Assembly (NCBI GenBank): GCA_949317995.1
Contig: OX439040.1
Location: 75,737,972-75,801,971, forward strand
Length of the DNA: 64,000 nt
Reading direction: 5' to 3'
From: Acholoe squamosa
Taxonomy: Eukaryota > Annelida > Polychaeta > Phyllodocida > Polynoidae
Each line of letters begins with the position of its first letter. Position 1 is the stretch's first letter. The notes beneath the pieces are model-generated. The model made no database searches and had not been told where the DNA came from. It saw nothing but the letters and a program-made list of their open reading frames with translations. Below are positions 46,779-58,620 of the stretch, one piece after another. A program made the position numbers and the translations under genes.

Positions 46779-47763
46779 CGGACTGCAGCCCCTACACACT
46801 TAGTGGACTACTTGAGTATTCAGAGAGTGGCTTGACTACCGCAGACCACTGGCCCAATAATGAAAGCCTTGTGGCAGTCATTTCTAATTGCGTACTTATC
46901 TGGGCGTTCAGCGAGTAGTCCATGTGTCCCCGTGAGTGGTTGATATACCCAAAGGTCAGTGGGAATATGGCCTTAATAAGGGCTATCACTTACATGGAGA
47001 CAATATTGGATGAAACAGTGGTGGGTATAGCCTCAGGTGGAATTGCATTGATTGGGCAAAAAGGTTGAGGGAGGGGGAAAACCTACCCAGGTAAGGCAGG
47101 CCAACCAGAGCATTTTTTATCATATCTGAGCCTAAATAAATATGTGTCTTTGCATGCCGAACCAGATGATGAGAGCACTTCAGGGGACACTTTTGGGTAC
47201 ATCTGTGGCCTAGTTGGATGGATAGACATCAAAAGATTAAAAAAGAAGAATTGAAAAATAAACTATTCATTATATATCTTTAGACCATGTCACCTGTCAA
47301 AAACAGTGTGCTGTCTTCTCAGTACTGATTATGTAATACTGAACATACTATATTGTTCCGTTCAAGCTCCTAGGCGCTTATTGATTTTAATACCCCATCT
47401 TCTCCCATTCCATATTTCAGACAGGTACTTATCTGGATAGTGTTTTAGTGCTTAAGATTCATTTGAATAGTCCTGTACCTCCACCACTCATTCGAGACCA
47501 GCAACTATTGCAGACCCCGGGGCTAAAACGAGCCTTCACAGTATACGATATCTGAGTATTAGCACTTTCTCTGCACCCTGTTGATTTACACATGTTATAT
47601 ATGGCTGCTTAACTAGTTTAGTGTCAGTAGTTTTGTCCATAAGGGCCCCAGTGTACAAATAGGGTCTGTTATCTCACTGTGCCACTCCAACCACCTGAGC
47701 CGCTCGCCCTGTGCTCTATCACAGCGGGTAAAATCAATCACCTGCTACTACTAACTGGTGAGT

Positions 47764-48177
47764 ACGGGTCCCCACCTGCGCTCCCATGCACAGTCAGTAT
47801 AAAGATACAGAGGTATGACCCAAAGGTCACACTCAAACCACCAAAAGAAGGTTTCTTCAAATTTTGCAAATTTCTTTCAAAACAGCCCAATTGCATACAT
47901 ATGAAAAATCAATCCCCATAAAACCTCCCTAAAACCGACCAGATTTGGGGATTTTAAGTAAAATGGGGCTTTTATCATTTCCTCAATTTAGGGGGTCGGC
48001 CTTTGAGGGCCGTTTTTAATCTAGTAAATTATAGTGTAACCATGCTTAAATGGTTCCAAATCAGCTTCTAATTTGCCCTCAAGTTGTGTGATCGGCTACT
48101 AAGAGAGGGTAGTGTCTGAGGGAGGTTCTATTGTAGTTTTGGAAACTACCCTCAAATCAGCGCAGGTGGGGACCCGT
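47764..48177. mobile_element. Inverted-repeat element with 19-bp arms
   Basis: ACGGGTCCCCACCTGCGCT (47764-47782) and AGCGCAGGTGGGGACCCGT (48159-48177) are perfect inverses. No transposase lies between. Confidence 0.6.
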
Positions 48178-48307
48178 TCTCCAACCGAAAAGAAAAAAAT
48201 AGGCTTTACTGACACTGCTAGTGCTATCTGTAGACCTTTGAATATGGTGTTAGAAAATAAAGATTTCTACCTATTCTAACCTGAAAAAGACTTTTTATTA
48301 TTCCTTA

Positions 48308-48541
48308 GGGAGTGGTCATTTTTTAACAACAGGGGGGTTGCTGAAATTACATGTGTGCGCGTTCCCCCTCTGAGGGGTCTAAAATTTTTCCGACCCCCCC
48401 TTTTATTCTATAGTCACGCACAGGCTTTTTTGCTCAAAAGGGGCGACATTTTTTTTGTCCCCCCATAACAGGGGTCTGAAATTTTTTTGTACCCCCCTAA
48501 ACCCACCAACCACCCCTTGTTCTTAAAAAATGACCACTCCC
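48308..48541. mobile_element. MITE with GGGAGTGGTCATTTTTTAA ends
   Basis: GGGAGTGGTCATTTTTTAAC at the left and TTAAAAAATGACCACTCCC at the right, with TTA on both sides as a 3-bp duplication. The interior has matching AAATTTTT and CCCCCC blocks on both halves. Confidence 0.75.
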
Positions 48542-48572
48542 TTATGCCTGTCTCTAACCAAAGGTCCTCTGT

Positions 48573-48866
48573 ATGCCAAAATCGACAGTGGAATATGATA
48601 GCAGACAAAGCATTGAATATTCCCAAATTACGCGACATCAGGTCAGACTGATGCAAAAGTTAGTTTGTGGGTGGGTCGAGGAAAAAATACTCGCTGTGAT
48701 TGCGCCTCATTACCACTGGATCAATACGTGCATCTCGGCAGAAACACGACAAAGTCTTCATCAATACATCAATAACTTCATGTTTAAGGAAGAGCTCTTT
48801 GAAATTGAGTTGAGGAGATTCTCTTTTTTGAGACTAGAGAGAAGAAGCTTGGAGGAATTGACATAA
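48573..48866 (+). other. 97-codon open frame, unidentified
   Basis: The reading MPKSTVEYDSRQSIEYSQIT is followed by a plausible-looking helical stretch (LMQKLVCGWVEEKILAVIAP) and ends LERRSLEELT. It lies right after the MITE at 48308-48541. No family is recognised and no splice sites or promoter are evident. It may be a fragment of a retroelement or chance. Confidence 0.2.
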
Positions 48867-49842
48867 CTGACATTGTCTTTCCGCCCACAGACTTATGCAC
48901 CATTCAGTCAGCTGGAATCCAAGTTTAGACTTGAGAAAAATGTTGAGCAATTGAGAATGGCGTCTGATCAGGTGTCGATAAGTGTCACCAGATAGCAGCA
49001 GCTCATGTGGAAACTACAAAGATGGTGGAATGCTGTGAAACGGCCGACTCATCTGGCAGTCAGAGGTTGCCGCCCCACGACCTGGGTCAATATCCTCCAA
49101 TCAGCACCTCCAATACAAATCAGGTTAGGCAGGGCAGAATCCACCTAGTGTCCTTTTCCATCCACTAAAGGGAGTGTGAGCATCTCACTGCTGGGATCTG
49201 CTACAGGAGACCCTCTGCCATGCATGACAACAGGGAATTCTTAACCCAAGCTGACCCCAACTAATTTATAGTATAAGTGCCTTTAGACGCTGTTACTATG
49301 ACATCACAGAGGCAGACCCTTTAATGCTGCAGCCTATGTTAGAAACACTACAAAGGACTGCAGGTAGGGGGTGGCAGCTGGGTCGAGAAAAGTGGGAGGA
49401 GGAAGAAGTTTTCCTGATTGCTAAAAGTAAAAAGTAGCATGAACTACTATTGTAGAGATGCATGGCAGTCTCTGTTGGTATTCATACTTTGGGTATTCAG
49501 TCAGTCGTGATGATGCATAAATGCAGCCCTGGCGAGGAACTCACCAGGGTCTAATAGCATAGAATATGATAGAGACCTTTCTGGGCAGGGTATTTTATAA
49601 AAGCTAAAAGGACCTTAATAGTACCAGTATTGAATTGGTATTGGAATGATGACCCCTAATGGGAATATATCAACCCTGCAGGGTTGGCCTGATGCAGGGA
49701 TGTAGGACTTGTTAGTAAATGATAAAACTGTATCAATGCATCATATGGACATTGTGCATTAAAACACTATTTGACCCTTACAAGGTTAAAGGCTCATATG
49801 TAGAGCCGCTAGGTTAGACTGATGAGAGACGCTGAGAGAACG

Positions 49843-49898
49843 CTGAGTGGACACTAGGGTATACTGGTCCCTGAGTGGACGCTGGGGTATGCTGGTCC
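49843..49898. repeat. Two-copy 28-bp tandem repeat
   Basis: CTGAGTGGACACTAGGGTAT then ACTGGTCC, followed by CTGAGTGGACGCTGGGGTAT then GCTGGTCC. Confidence 0.6.
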
Positions 49899-49984
49899 CC
49901 TGTGCAGCAGTCATGAGGGAGAAGGGCTTTGTAGGGGCCCAGTATAGTGTAAAGATAAGGGCCTGGCTCGGCCTTGAGGCTTCT

Positions 49985-50212
49985 CCTAATGTATTAGTGG
50001 TCCATGCCCATTTTGGTCGTTATGATGCACCAATGAAGTGCTAGCAAGTATGAACATAAGCACTTCATTTGTACATTGCACCATTCGGTTGTGTATCCGC
50101 CCCTTAGGGTAAGCATGATGCATGAATGCAGCCCTGGCGAGTAACTCGGCAGGGCTGCATTCATGCATCAGGCTGCCCAATAGGCATCAGCGGCCCTTAA
50201 ACGGTTAGCGGC
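49985..50212. mobile_element. Cloverleaf element with a near-perfect third hairpin
   Basis: CATGAATGCAGCCCTGGCGA and GTAACTCGGCAGGGCTGCATTCATG form a long stem at 50120-50164. The element ends CAGCGGCCCTTAAACGGTTAG. Confidence 0.75.
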
Positions 50213-50919
50213 CTCAGTCCTCTACTTCCCAATACATCAATACTAGCAAGGCTAAACATGGGGGCCTGGTCAGGGCAGACTCCAGATGGACCCGAATCAG
50301 CCTCCACAGACGCCACCATAGCTCAACTAGGACTTCTTGAGCAAGCTTGACTTCACTGAGCTGTATGGAGAATGGGTGAGGGGAGGCGGGATCCCACTAT
50401 TCCTAACGCACACTAATCAGAGAGAGGTCCAGGAGGTTAGCTTTTGCTACATGCTATGACTGACCCATACATCTTAATGTAGTGCCATTAGTGGGATCAC
50501 ACTCACCATACTATCGTGTTTAAGCGCTCTGGTGTTCTTTGATTTGACGGCCTCAAATCCCCATAGCACTCATACAAGAGGGTAACTCAAGATCTAGTTT
50601 TAGTGCTCAAGAAACATTTCAGCACCGAATTCAAAAGATAGCAATGCATTATAAAGTTCTGTCTACTCATGGTGGGCATTTCGAGACCGGCATGCATCCA
50701 TCGACATTTTTTGGAGCACAGAGGTCATTTGCTATAGAACCATTCCATTTAGAAAGGGTTGGAAGGATATTTGTCTGCCAATGTTGCCTCTTCATTTTTA
50801 AGTGCCTGCCCTGTTTGAAATGACCATTGAATCCAGCAGACATCCCTGCAAACCTCGCAGTAAATGGCTGTATTCCTTAAGGAGTGTAATTTCTTCAATA
50901 AAGTTCCCGAAAAGGTAGG

Positions 50920-51047
50920 GTAGATTAACCTAAAGACGTCCACATACCTTGAGATGTCCACTCAAAAAATTGCCAAGAATATTGGGGTTTCTGCTGAATC
51001 AACATTACAGATTGATTGATCCAAAGCTCATATTTAGGTTAATCTAC
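50920..51047. repeat. Short inverted repeat
   Basis: GTAGATTAACCTAAA (50920-50934) and TTTAGGTTAATCTAC (51033-51047) are perfect inverses about 100 bp apart. Confidence 0.45.
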
Positions 51048-52371
51048 ATTATACAGCGAAGGACTGTGTTGTGGGAAATTAACGCTAAAAGTGTTGTCCC
51101 AAAATTGCTGGAGAACCATGGTTACTGTACATGCAATGTAACCTTTTTTGGGAAAAATTTATTTTATTTGCATAAGTTCATTGAACGATGTTCTTGCATC
51201 GTTACCGTAGTGCAAAAAGGTTGTAACTGACATTTTGGCAAAAAAAAAAGAGTTTTCCTACTATGAAAGAATAAAAGCTCTGTTTAGGGATATATGTGTC
51301 TACAGGCCTCCGTTGCAATAGTCCTACATCCACGTGGTACTACAGTTAGTGGAACATTTCTTTTGCCTTTCCTGCAATACTTGAGAAATGTGTTTACAAG
51401 CTTTTTGCACTAAGGCGATGAGATACATTTCAGATAATTTGTAATGCCATATGCCCTATAATGAGGGAAAATGGGCATTCCCTGAGTGTAACAAACAACA
51501 CCACTGCACCCTGTACCCCTGTACCTACTGACACTGGTCCTCTGCCTACATTTTACTACACCTATCATTACCAGCTCATTACACAGAGAACAAGAGTAAA
51601 GCTGACACCTTGATCTTCGGGACTGACAGCAAAAGGGAAAAAAATGCACCAGAACCATTGAGTTTTCTTTTCAATTCAAAAGCCCTGCTTTGCTCCCAAA
51701 ATAGATAGTCACAATAAGCTAGTTTAAATATATAAGGTATGTCTAGACCTTTCTTTTCAAGATTCCTTTCAAAATAATTGTTTTTGCTATATTATTAATG
51801 TGTCTATAGACATAATGGTGAAGGTCTATTTTTAGATGTTTTAAGGTATTCTATGGAATACAGTACTGTAAGTGTTTCTCAAACTTACACTCCTTCATTT
51901 TCTCCGACTTCCATACAACTTCTATGTTGTAGTTTGCTCTGTATCGGCCACTCTATGGCAACACCACCAGTTATCTGACATTCTCTCACATGGCCATATA
52001 GGGGGTACTGATGGATTGTGTTATCATGCCTGTTGGTATGATCAGGGTGAGCCCTGTCAGGCCCTGTTGATGCATTAATGTATCATGCGCATAGGTCACC
52101 AGTGATGCATGCATGCATCACTGGTGAGGAACTTACGATGGCTACATCCATTGAAAATATCTCCATTATGGTACACATCTTTGAGCATAATAGAGGACCA
52201 TTTAAATGGACAACAAACTGGGTCCATTAAAACCCTTCTCAAGTTAATCATGTCTACTGTACAGGTTTGATACAGTTCTGAAGGTTTGCCATGGTGCTCC
52301 AATTGAATGCTGGTGAGTCTAGGTGATAGTTCTGAGTTTAGATGATCCTGGATGCATCAAGGCTTAACCTA

Positions 52372-52715
52372 TAAGGGCCGATAATGCAGGAGTGCATCAT
52401 GCCCTGCAGTCTTGCTAGCACTTTATCGGAGCATCATTCCGACTCTCCCAGAGTGTATATTTCCAATAGGTTCGTCATGATGTATGAGTGTAACCCTGAC
52501 AAGTAACTCGCCAGGGCTGCATTCATGTGTCATGGCAGCATACAGCAGGGGCATAGGAAGCAATTTCTTTTTGAGGGGGCCCAGGGGTCTCAGTTTGAGG
52601 GGCCTGCTATATTTTTATATAGGCTTATATAGGGAACCTCCTCATTATTGGGGGCCCCCCTGCTCCCCCTTTTCCTACGCCCCTGATACATTAATGCCTC
52701 ATGCAGCCATTAAAG
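52372..52715. mobile_element. Cloverleaf element interrupted by a hAT-like element
   Basis: TATAAGGGCCGATAATGCAG start and AGGAGTGCATCATGCCC arm, and a third hairpin GCCAGGGCTGCATTCATGTG. The final part, ATGCAGCCATTAAAGGTTTA, follows after the 140-bp insertion. Confidence 0.6.
52546..52685. mobile_element. hAT-like MITE nested in the cloverleaf element
   Basis: Begins CAGGGGCATAGGAAG and ends CTTTTCCTACGCCCCTG, with GGGGGCCC and GGGCCCCCC next to the ends. CAGGGGCGTAG ends are common among hAT elements (known). A clean 8-bp duplication is not seen. Confidence 0.6.
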
Positions 52716-52897
52716 GTTTAGCCCCCAGGACACACAGAGCACACACAGCAGTACAGAGTGGTGTCACTCCCATGGGCCCCTTACCATACTGCAGTAATCA
52801 TCCTGTACCAACAGGCTCTTATTGAAGACAAACCTCCACCAAATGCACCAACAACACCGCCAAATTATCTGCAACTTCAATACAAGCAATTAATCAT

Positions 52898-53060
52898 ACC
52901 ACGGTAATACCTCGCATAGAAGGCGAACTCTAGTGTCGAGCCCAGTGCTTTAGGGTCCATCTGAGACCATATGATCGTAGTACTGTTGTGTAGTTGAAAA
53001 TCCTCATGTATAAGCCACATCCCTGACTTAAGTCAGTAAGGCGGACTAAAAATCCATTCT
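52898..53060. mobile_element. Probable fragment of the TACNGTAAAAC family
   Basis: ACGGTAATACCTCGCATAGA resembles the family start and TGTATAAGCCACATCCCTGA resembles the interior. The right end is not clear. Confidence 0.35.
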
Positions 53061-53380
53061 AGCATATGATTTGTATGTAAGGTAGCATGGTAGTTCATGT
53101 GCAGTTTCTGGAGAACTATGGATTAGTGAAGGAAATGATAACCTGCACCTTCATGTCGTTTCATAAAGGCGAAATATTGATATATGCACTGCATACTCCT
53201 TTTCTCAAATAGATAATCATGTAGCTTCCTTGAATTCGAAAGCCAGCTAGCAGTGGCTACTTGCATTTAATAGTTGTAAAGACAGTTGCTTACTGCTTCT
53301 ATGATCCCTTTCCACCCAGGGTTGTCTAAGTTAACTTTTGTCTTTCTTGTGTTGTAAAGAAAACATACAGAAAAGCATCC

Positions 53381-53587
53381 TACCGTAAAACTCCGGTCAT
53401 TAGCCCATCTGTTTTTGCTGTTTTTGATCAAAATCGGCTTCTACCCCCAGCTTATGACTGGGGTTTTGTTGCAAAAGATTAAAGGGAAAGTAGTGAAAAG
53501 TATGCCCTAGAATCGGCTTCTAAAATTACCTTAAACTCTAGCCCAGGCTTATGAGTGAGGTCAGCTTATGAGCAGGGTTTTACTGTA
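53381..53587. mobile_element. MITE with TACNGTAAAAC-type ends, well preserved
   Basis: Begins TACCGTAAAACTCCGGTCAT and ends CTTATGAGCAGGGTTTTACTGTA, inverted with few mismatches. AATCGGCTTCTA occurs twice inside. Confidence 0.7.
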
Positions 53588-54284
53588 CATCACATTAAAG
53601 CTGTTACACTACTAGCATTGCCTATAAAAGCTGCTATATTAGCTTTACAGCCCTTTCAACTTGTGCCCCTGCTCCCCTATCAGCTAAACCTTTAATGCAC
53701 CTTTATGTCAAGGTGAATATCGATGCCCCATTGACAATGCACTAGAACCTAGTATTGCACCCCTGCATTGAATAACCAGCGCCAAATACGATTATGTCAT
53801 AGGCCCATGCACAGCCTTTTTGAAATGTAAACATTCAAGATGGCGGCGGTCAGCATTTTCACGTTCTTATTGATTTTGAATGATATTGATGAAATATCGA
53901 TTAATTAGCCACTCAAACACCATAAAATAAATGCAAAGATAAACTATGATCAATTTTTGCCTCCTGTTTCTGTATTCGGGGTTTTTTGGGCTGACCGGCC
54001 TCGTGCGGATTGGCCAAAAAACCCTCATGGAGAAACTGTCGGCAAAAACTGATCATCGTTCACCTTTACTATTATATTCTTTTGGCATCATGAATAATTA
54101 TATTACAATTCTGTATTCAGGCATCATGCCAAAACTGTATGCTGAGCTGACAGTAACTACACAAGGTGTTAGCATGATGCACTGAGCATTGCTATCGAGT
54201 ATCATGCCTGAACTGATGTAAGGGTATCAAGACCCGCAAAACAAGCCTATCCGTTGAGGCATCAAACTACCCAGGTTTAATTAA

Positions 54285-54490
54285 CTGTATAAGGGTTGCT
54301 AATGCATTAATGCATTATGCCCATTAGTCATCATAATGCACCATTCATTGGAGCATCATGCCAACCTTCCAAGAGTTTATGTATCAAACCTGTAGGGTCA
54401 GCATGATGCACCAGTGAAGTGCTTCATTGGAGCATCATGACGACCGATGGGCATGATGCACTCCTGTATCAGCGGCCCTTAAAGTGTTAA
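54285..54490. mobile_element. Cloverleaf element
   Basis: CATTAATGCATTATGCCCAT left arm. GCATCATGACGACCGATGGG, CATGATGCACTCCTGTATCA and CGGCCCTTAAAGTGTTAA form the right side. The middle hairpins are partly merged. Confidence 0.65.
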
Positions 54491-55029
54491 GCATCTGAAT
54501 ACAAAGTGCTAAAATATGAAGATACTGTGCTGGGTAAGGTTAACACTGCCAATAAATCAATTGTCTATTCAGGTCCTAAGCATGCTGGGACAGTGCGGTC
54601 TGGGAGAACATGGCAGGTGGTGCTGTATTCTGCCTTTATTCATGTAGGGAATATGATGTGATCTGAGCCTTATTTCTCCTGAATATGTAGGCTATTTGTC
54701 TTGTTTTTGTCTTTTTTATGTAGCTTGGTAGCCTGTCTTTCGCAAGATATCTATTTGACACATATGTATATCTATTAATCAGATTAGTGTAGTTTTCATA
54801 GTTATTTCTTCATGAATATATATCACCTCAGCAATAAGATTGGAACAACCGTATTAACTGTCCCATTATTCCATTCCGGCATACAGTGCACTGCTTTAGA
54901 GTATCCAGTACATCATCAACATGCCCATATACGTTAAAACAAAAAATAAAAATTTAATAAATCATTTTAAAAAAGCATCTAAAATACGGATGTTTATACT
55001 ACTTAACGAATTGCTGTCCACAATACCCA

Positions 55030-55730
55030 TGTTCAAATACTACTCATAGAGTAGGGAATACACTATGCCCATATCCTACTCACAGAGTAGCCTGTCCAAC
55101 ATACCCACGTCCATAAACTACATGTCCATGTCCATATACTACTCACAGAGTAGCCTGTCCAACATACCCCATGTCCATATACTACTCACAGAGTAGCTAT
55201 ATAGCCTGTCCAACATAACCACGTCCATAAACTACTCACAGAGTAGCCAGTCCAACATGTCCATGTCCATATATACTACTCACAGAGTAACCTGTCCAAC
55301 ATACCCATGTCCATATACTACTCACAGAGTAGCCTGTCCAACATGTCCATGTCCATATTCTACTCACAGAGTAGCTATATAGCCTGTCCAACATAACCAC
55401 GTCCATAAACTACTCACAGAGTAGCCAGTCCAACATGTCCATGTCCATATATACTACTCACAGAGTAACCTGTCCAACATACCCATGTCCATATACTACT
55501 CACAGAGTAGCCATTCCAACATGTCCATGTCCATATATACTACTCACAGAGTAACCTGTCCAACATACCCATGTCCATATACTACTCACAGAGTAGCCTG
55601 TCCAACATGTCCATGTCCATATTCTACTCACAGAGTAGCCTGTCCAACATACCCATCAAGAATAGTATAGGTACTATAATATTCTTGATACCCATGTCCA
55701 TATACTACTCCCAGAGTATCTAGGGGTTTA
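55030..55730. repeat. 42-bp minisatellite, array 3, inverted
   Basis: The same unit in the opposite orientation: CCTGTCCAACATACCCATGT then CCATATACTACTCACAGAGTAG. Higher-order blocks with TAGCTATATAGCCTG and CATAACCACGTCC occur at least twice (55190 and 55370). A 33-bp palindromic insertion interrupts it at 55657. Confidence 0.88.
55657..55689. repeat. Palindromic insertion within the minisatellite
   Basis: CAAGAATA at the left and TATTCTTG at the right flank a GTATAGGTACTATA core, so the 33 bp fold on themselves. ACCCAT occurs on both sides, consistent with a 6-bp target duplication. Confidence 0.6.
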
Positions 55731-56218
55731 CCCGCACAGCTGAGTGCCATGAAAACGGCCCCCATAGAGCCCTGCACTGGTACATTATTGGCCTATCTGA
55801 GTAGTGGGGAGTCAGACAGGTATCACATGATGCTGAATCCATGCCTTAAGGCATTAATATGGGTAAAGCTGATGCCCTAAGGGCATAGGTAAAATATCAA
55901 GCTACATTTGAGTCTTACCCCCCCCCCCCCATTCTCTATCATTTATAGAAGTGTACACAGGGATATGCCAACAAAAACGCAATAATCAGCTAATATTAGC
56001 ATGAAAAATTTATTTCCTTGCATGGGGGTTAGGTAGGTTTGAAAGTTCAGTATTTTAGCTGTAAGTAGCCTGTCCATTATACCCATGTCATCATACTACT
56101 CAGATTGGGATAAAAAAAAGTCACCTACTTCTTTCAAAATTTGATTTTCAAAAGGACAAGGGTTCTATGTGTCATCTTTTAGGACGGCATAAATGGTAAA
56201 AGTACACTTGCGAGAATC

Positions 56219-56268
56219 GGTCTGAGTGAGGGTTATCTCATGAGCCAGAAATAACCCTCACTCAGACC
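56219..56268. repeat. 18-bp perfect hairpin
   Basis: GGTCTGAGTGAGGGTTAT and ATAACCCTCACTCAGACC enclose a 14-nt loop. It corresponds to the hairpin at 30674-30744 within the inverted duplicon relative. Confidence 0.7.
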
Positions 56269-56519
56269 AATGTGAGTGAACCTTTACATTTATCTTATGT
56301 TGGTTCAGTGAGATGTGTTCCATATTTCATTTATTTGGCACAAAAAAAATGATTAAGAAATAGTTATTTGCCCTCTAAGGATGGAGCAACTGGCCTTTAA
56401 GTACGGGTTCGGGTTCTTGCATGGGGGCGTGCAATACAGGGTTCCGTGATTAAACCTGTGGAGCTTCAGTATTCAACTTGAGATAAGGAGATAATCCTGC
56501 TGCTTTATAATCAGTATTT

Positions 56520-58477
56520 TACATGTGTGCACATGTCATAGTGAGGCAGATGGACTTATGAACTGAAAGGCTGGAGTTTGGTAGGGAAGGGGTCAGGGAC
56601 CATGAGTGGCGGGAGGTTAAGTAGGGAGGAACAAGGCTAGACAAGGAGAAAAGAAGACAGGGGAAGGAAGGAAGGAAAACAGGCAAGCAAGATGGCACTC
56701 AGTGTTGCTGACCCTTTATTTTAGAATAGCCGTTCATATAAATGACCGGCCTGGAAATGACCGGCCTAGAAACAAGGGGCTTTGGCTGGGTGAACACCCG
56801 TATGTACAGTGGTATCTAGGGGTTCACTTATTAAACACTAACCGAGCGGTTATGGATGATGAGGTCGGTCAGCTCACCGAACCACAGAATATGCATACAA
56901 GGTATGACCCATTGATCACAGCGGTGGTAGCCGCATGGTCAGTAACACTTTACAGGCTGCATCAATTTAAGCAGGGGCATGCACAGGCTTAGGTTTGCCT
57001 GTTTGGTTAAGAATTTTATTGCCCGTTTATAAAGCCTAAATCATGCAGAAAGTAGGGGCGCCCTCTTTTTACCTTGGCCCTGGCATCCAGAGAGGGGATG
57101 CCAGGGCTGGGGCTGCATCCATGGTTAATGACAGCCAATCTCTATAGTGCTCTAATGCACTTTAGGCCAATATAATTGTGAGGAATAGGTATGACTGATT
57201 TTTAGTGGGTGAGAGGGAGAACACAGCGGTATGGCTCGACATGCCTTATGTATTTTGTCTCATATAGCCTCCAAATCTGGTATACTACCTACCCATCCCC
57301 ATGGTATGGGCAAAGAAACAAATTCGATTAAATTCCGAGGTATACACCTTGTTTGAAAGCAATAGTTGTCATTATCATTGCATATCAAGAATATATAACC
57401 CCTCTCCCAAGGTATACAAATATATGATGCATCAATGAAGCACTATCTATTTTATTTCCATTCCCTTGCCCTTCATATCAGTAAAATTAGGCATTGCGAT
57501 GTAGCCTAGCAAGGTATATTCAATGTCACAGTCGCACGCCTACACTCTCCGCCCCAATTGTAAATGGGCCATAAAGATCACTGTATTGGGTACATAAGCA
57601 AATTCACCGAGGTGAATGTGATGCTAAAATATCCCATTGGGTGTTGACATTTGCATTTATGTCATGGCTACACAGGATTGAAAGCTTTTAAATAAAAAAA
57701 CTCAACAATATTTAGTTCTGTTTACAACAGCATCCAGGTCACGTGATCATCAACCATTGAATACAGGCCCACCATATTCCATCCCCCCATTTAATATGGT
57801 GCTTCTAGTACTAATCTATAGTAACAGTCATATCTGCCATGACATAAAGGATAATCCACATAAGGGCATTGGATTTGTATTGACAGCAACTACTACTGTT
57901 TTCCAAAAATAGAAGTAATCTACTGCAAAACCCTTGACGCAGTCAAACAAAGTATGTATGTTCCTCACTGGTACTTTTATGATCCACATAATCAACCAAA
58001 CCCTCATGATGCATTTTGATCCCTGTACTTAGGGGCACAAGGCCCAGGTCTCACAATCAATCACTCAGACAATCCCTAGTCTGCAGAATCCATGTAAAAC
58101 CTGGATAAATTAATCCTGGGTACCCACTGTCCATATTACCAGAACTATCCCTACCCCAAAACAGTCTCTCTTAACCCTCATATTGCCCCGAAGTCGCAAA
58201 TTTGTCTGTGAACCATTCATGACTCTTTGGACTAGTATGGATAGCTATAGATCCTAAGGTATTGTAGCAATTATCCAACTATATCTGGTACATCTTTGGA
58301 GAAATTTTAGACAACTATTTACTGCAGCAATGTTTCGTCTTTTGCCAGTGAAACCTAAATGGACTGTCGACACACACCACCTCATACAAGAGAACAGCTT
58401 TGATGCTGATGTAGGCCCATATAGGGAACCTTCCGATTATTGCCCCCACCATTTCCCTACGTCGGTGGGAGACAGAG
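56520..58477. other. No supported gene
   Basis: Contains a purine-rich stretch (56570-56690), a two-copy AAATGACCGGCCT direct repeat (56736-56768), and the palindrome CCTGGCATCC-AGAGAG-GGGATGCCAGG at 57082-57108. A 96-codon frame at 56702 has no recognisable features. Confidence 0.35.
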
Positions 58478-58480
58478 GCA

Positions 58481-58527
<47 letters not shown>

Positions 58528-58620
58528 CAGAGGAAAGAGAGAGACACAGAGAGGCAGAGAGTGACATGGACCTAAAGAGCGAAAGGAAAAGCGAAATAGA
58601 GGGAGAGAGAAAGGGAGAGT
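58478..58620. repeat. (GA)n microsatellite in a purine-rich tract
   Basis: About 20 GA units at 58484-58523 flanked by further A/G-only sequence. Open frames on both strands here are repeat artefacts (Glu-Arg or Ser-Leu repeats). Another purine-rich stretch occurs at 59215-59355. Confidence 0.85.

Larger units (their letters stand above)
55020..56510 (-). repeat. Inverted partial relative of the duplicon
   Basis: The 42-bp array appears here in the opposite orientation (55030-55730). To its right, 56219-56490 resembles the reverse complement of about 2318-2540: the hairpin with GAGGGTTAT, the AT-rich stretch with TTTATTT, and TAAACCTRTGG followed by TATTCAACTTGAGATAA. The order of array and hairpin is the mirror of copies A and B, with a large internal loss. 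Confidence 0.6.

Noticed and set aside
53838-53909. AAGATGGCGGCGGTC resembling a YY1-type start region with a 22-codon frame
   Set aside because: The frame closes quickly without a donor, and CATTTT/GGCGGC words are common in repeats here.
57075-57130. ATG in good context (AACCATGG) followed by a GTAAAAAG donor
   Set aside because: The segment is a palindrome (CCTGGCATCC...GGATGCCAGG) and no partner exon was found.
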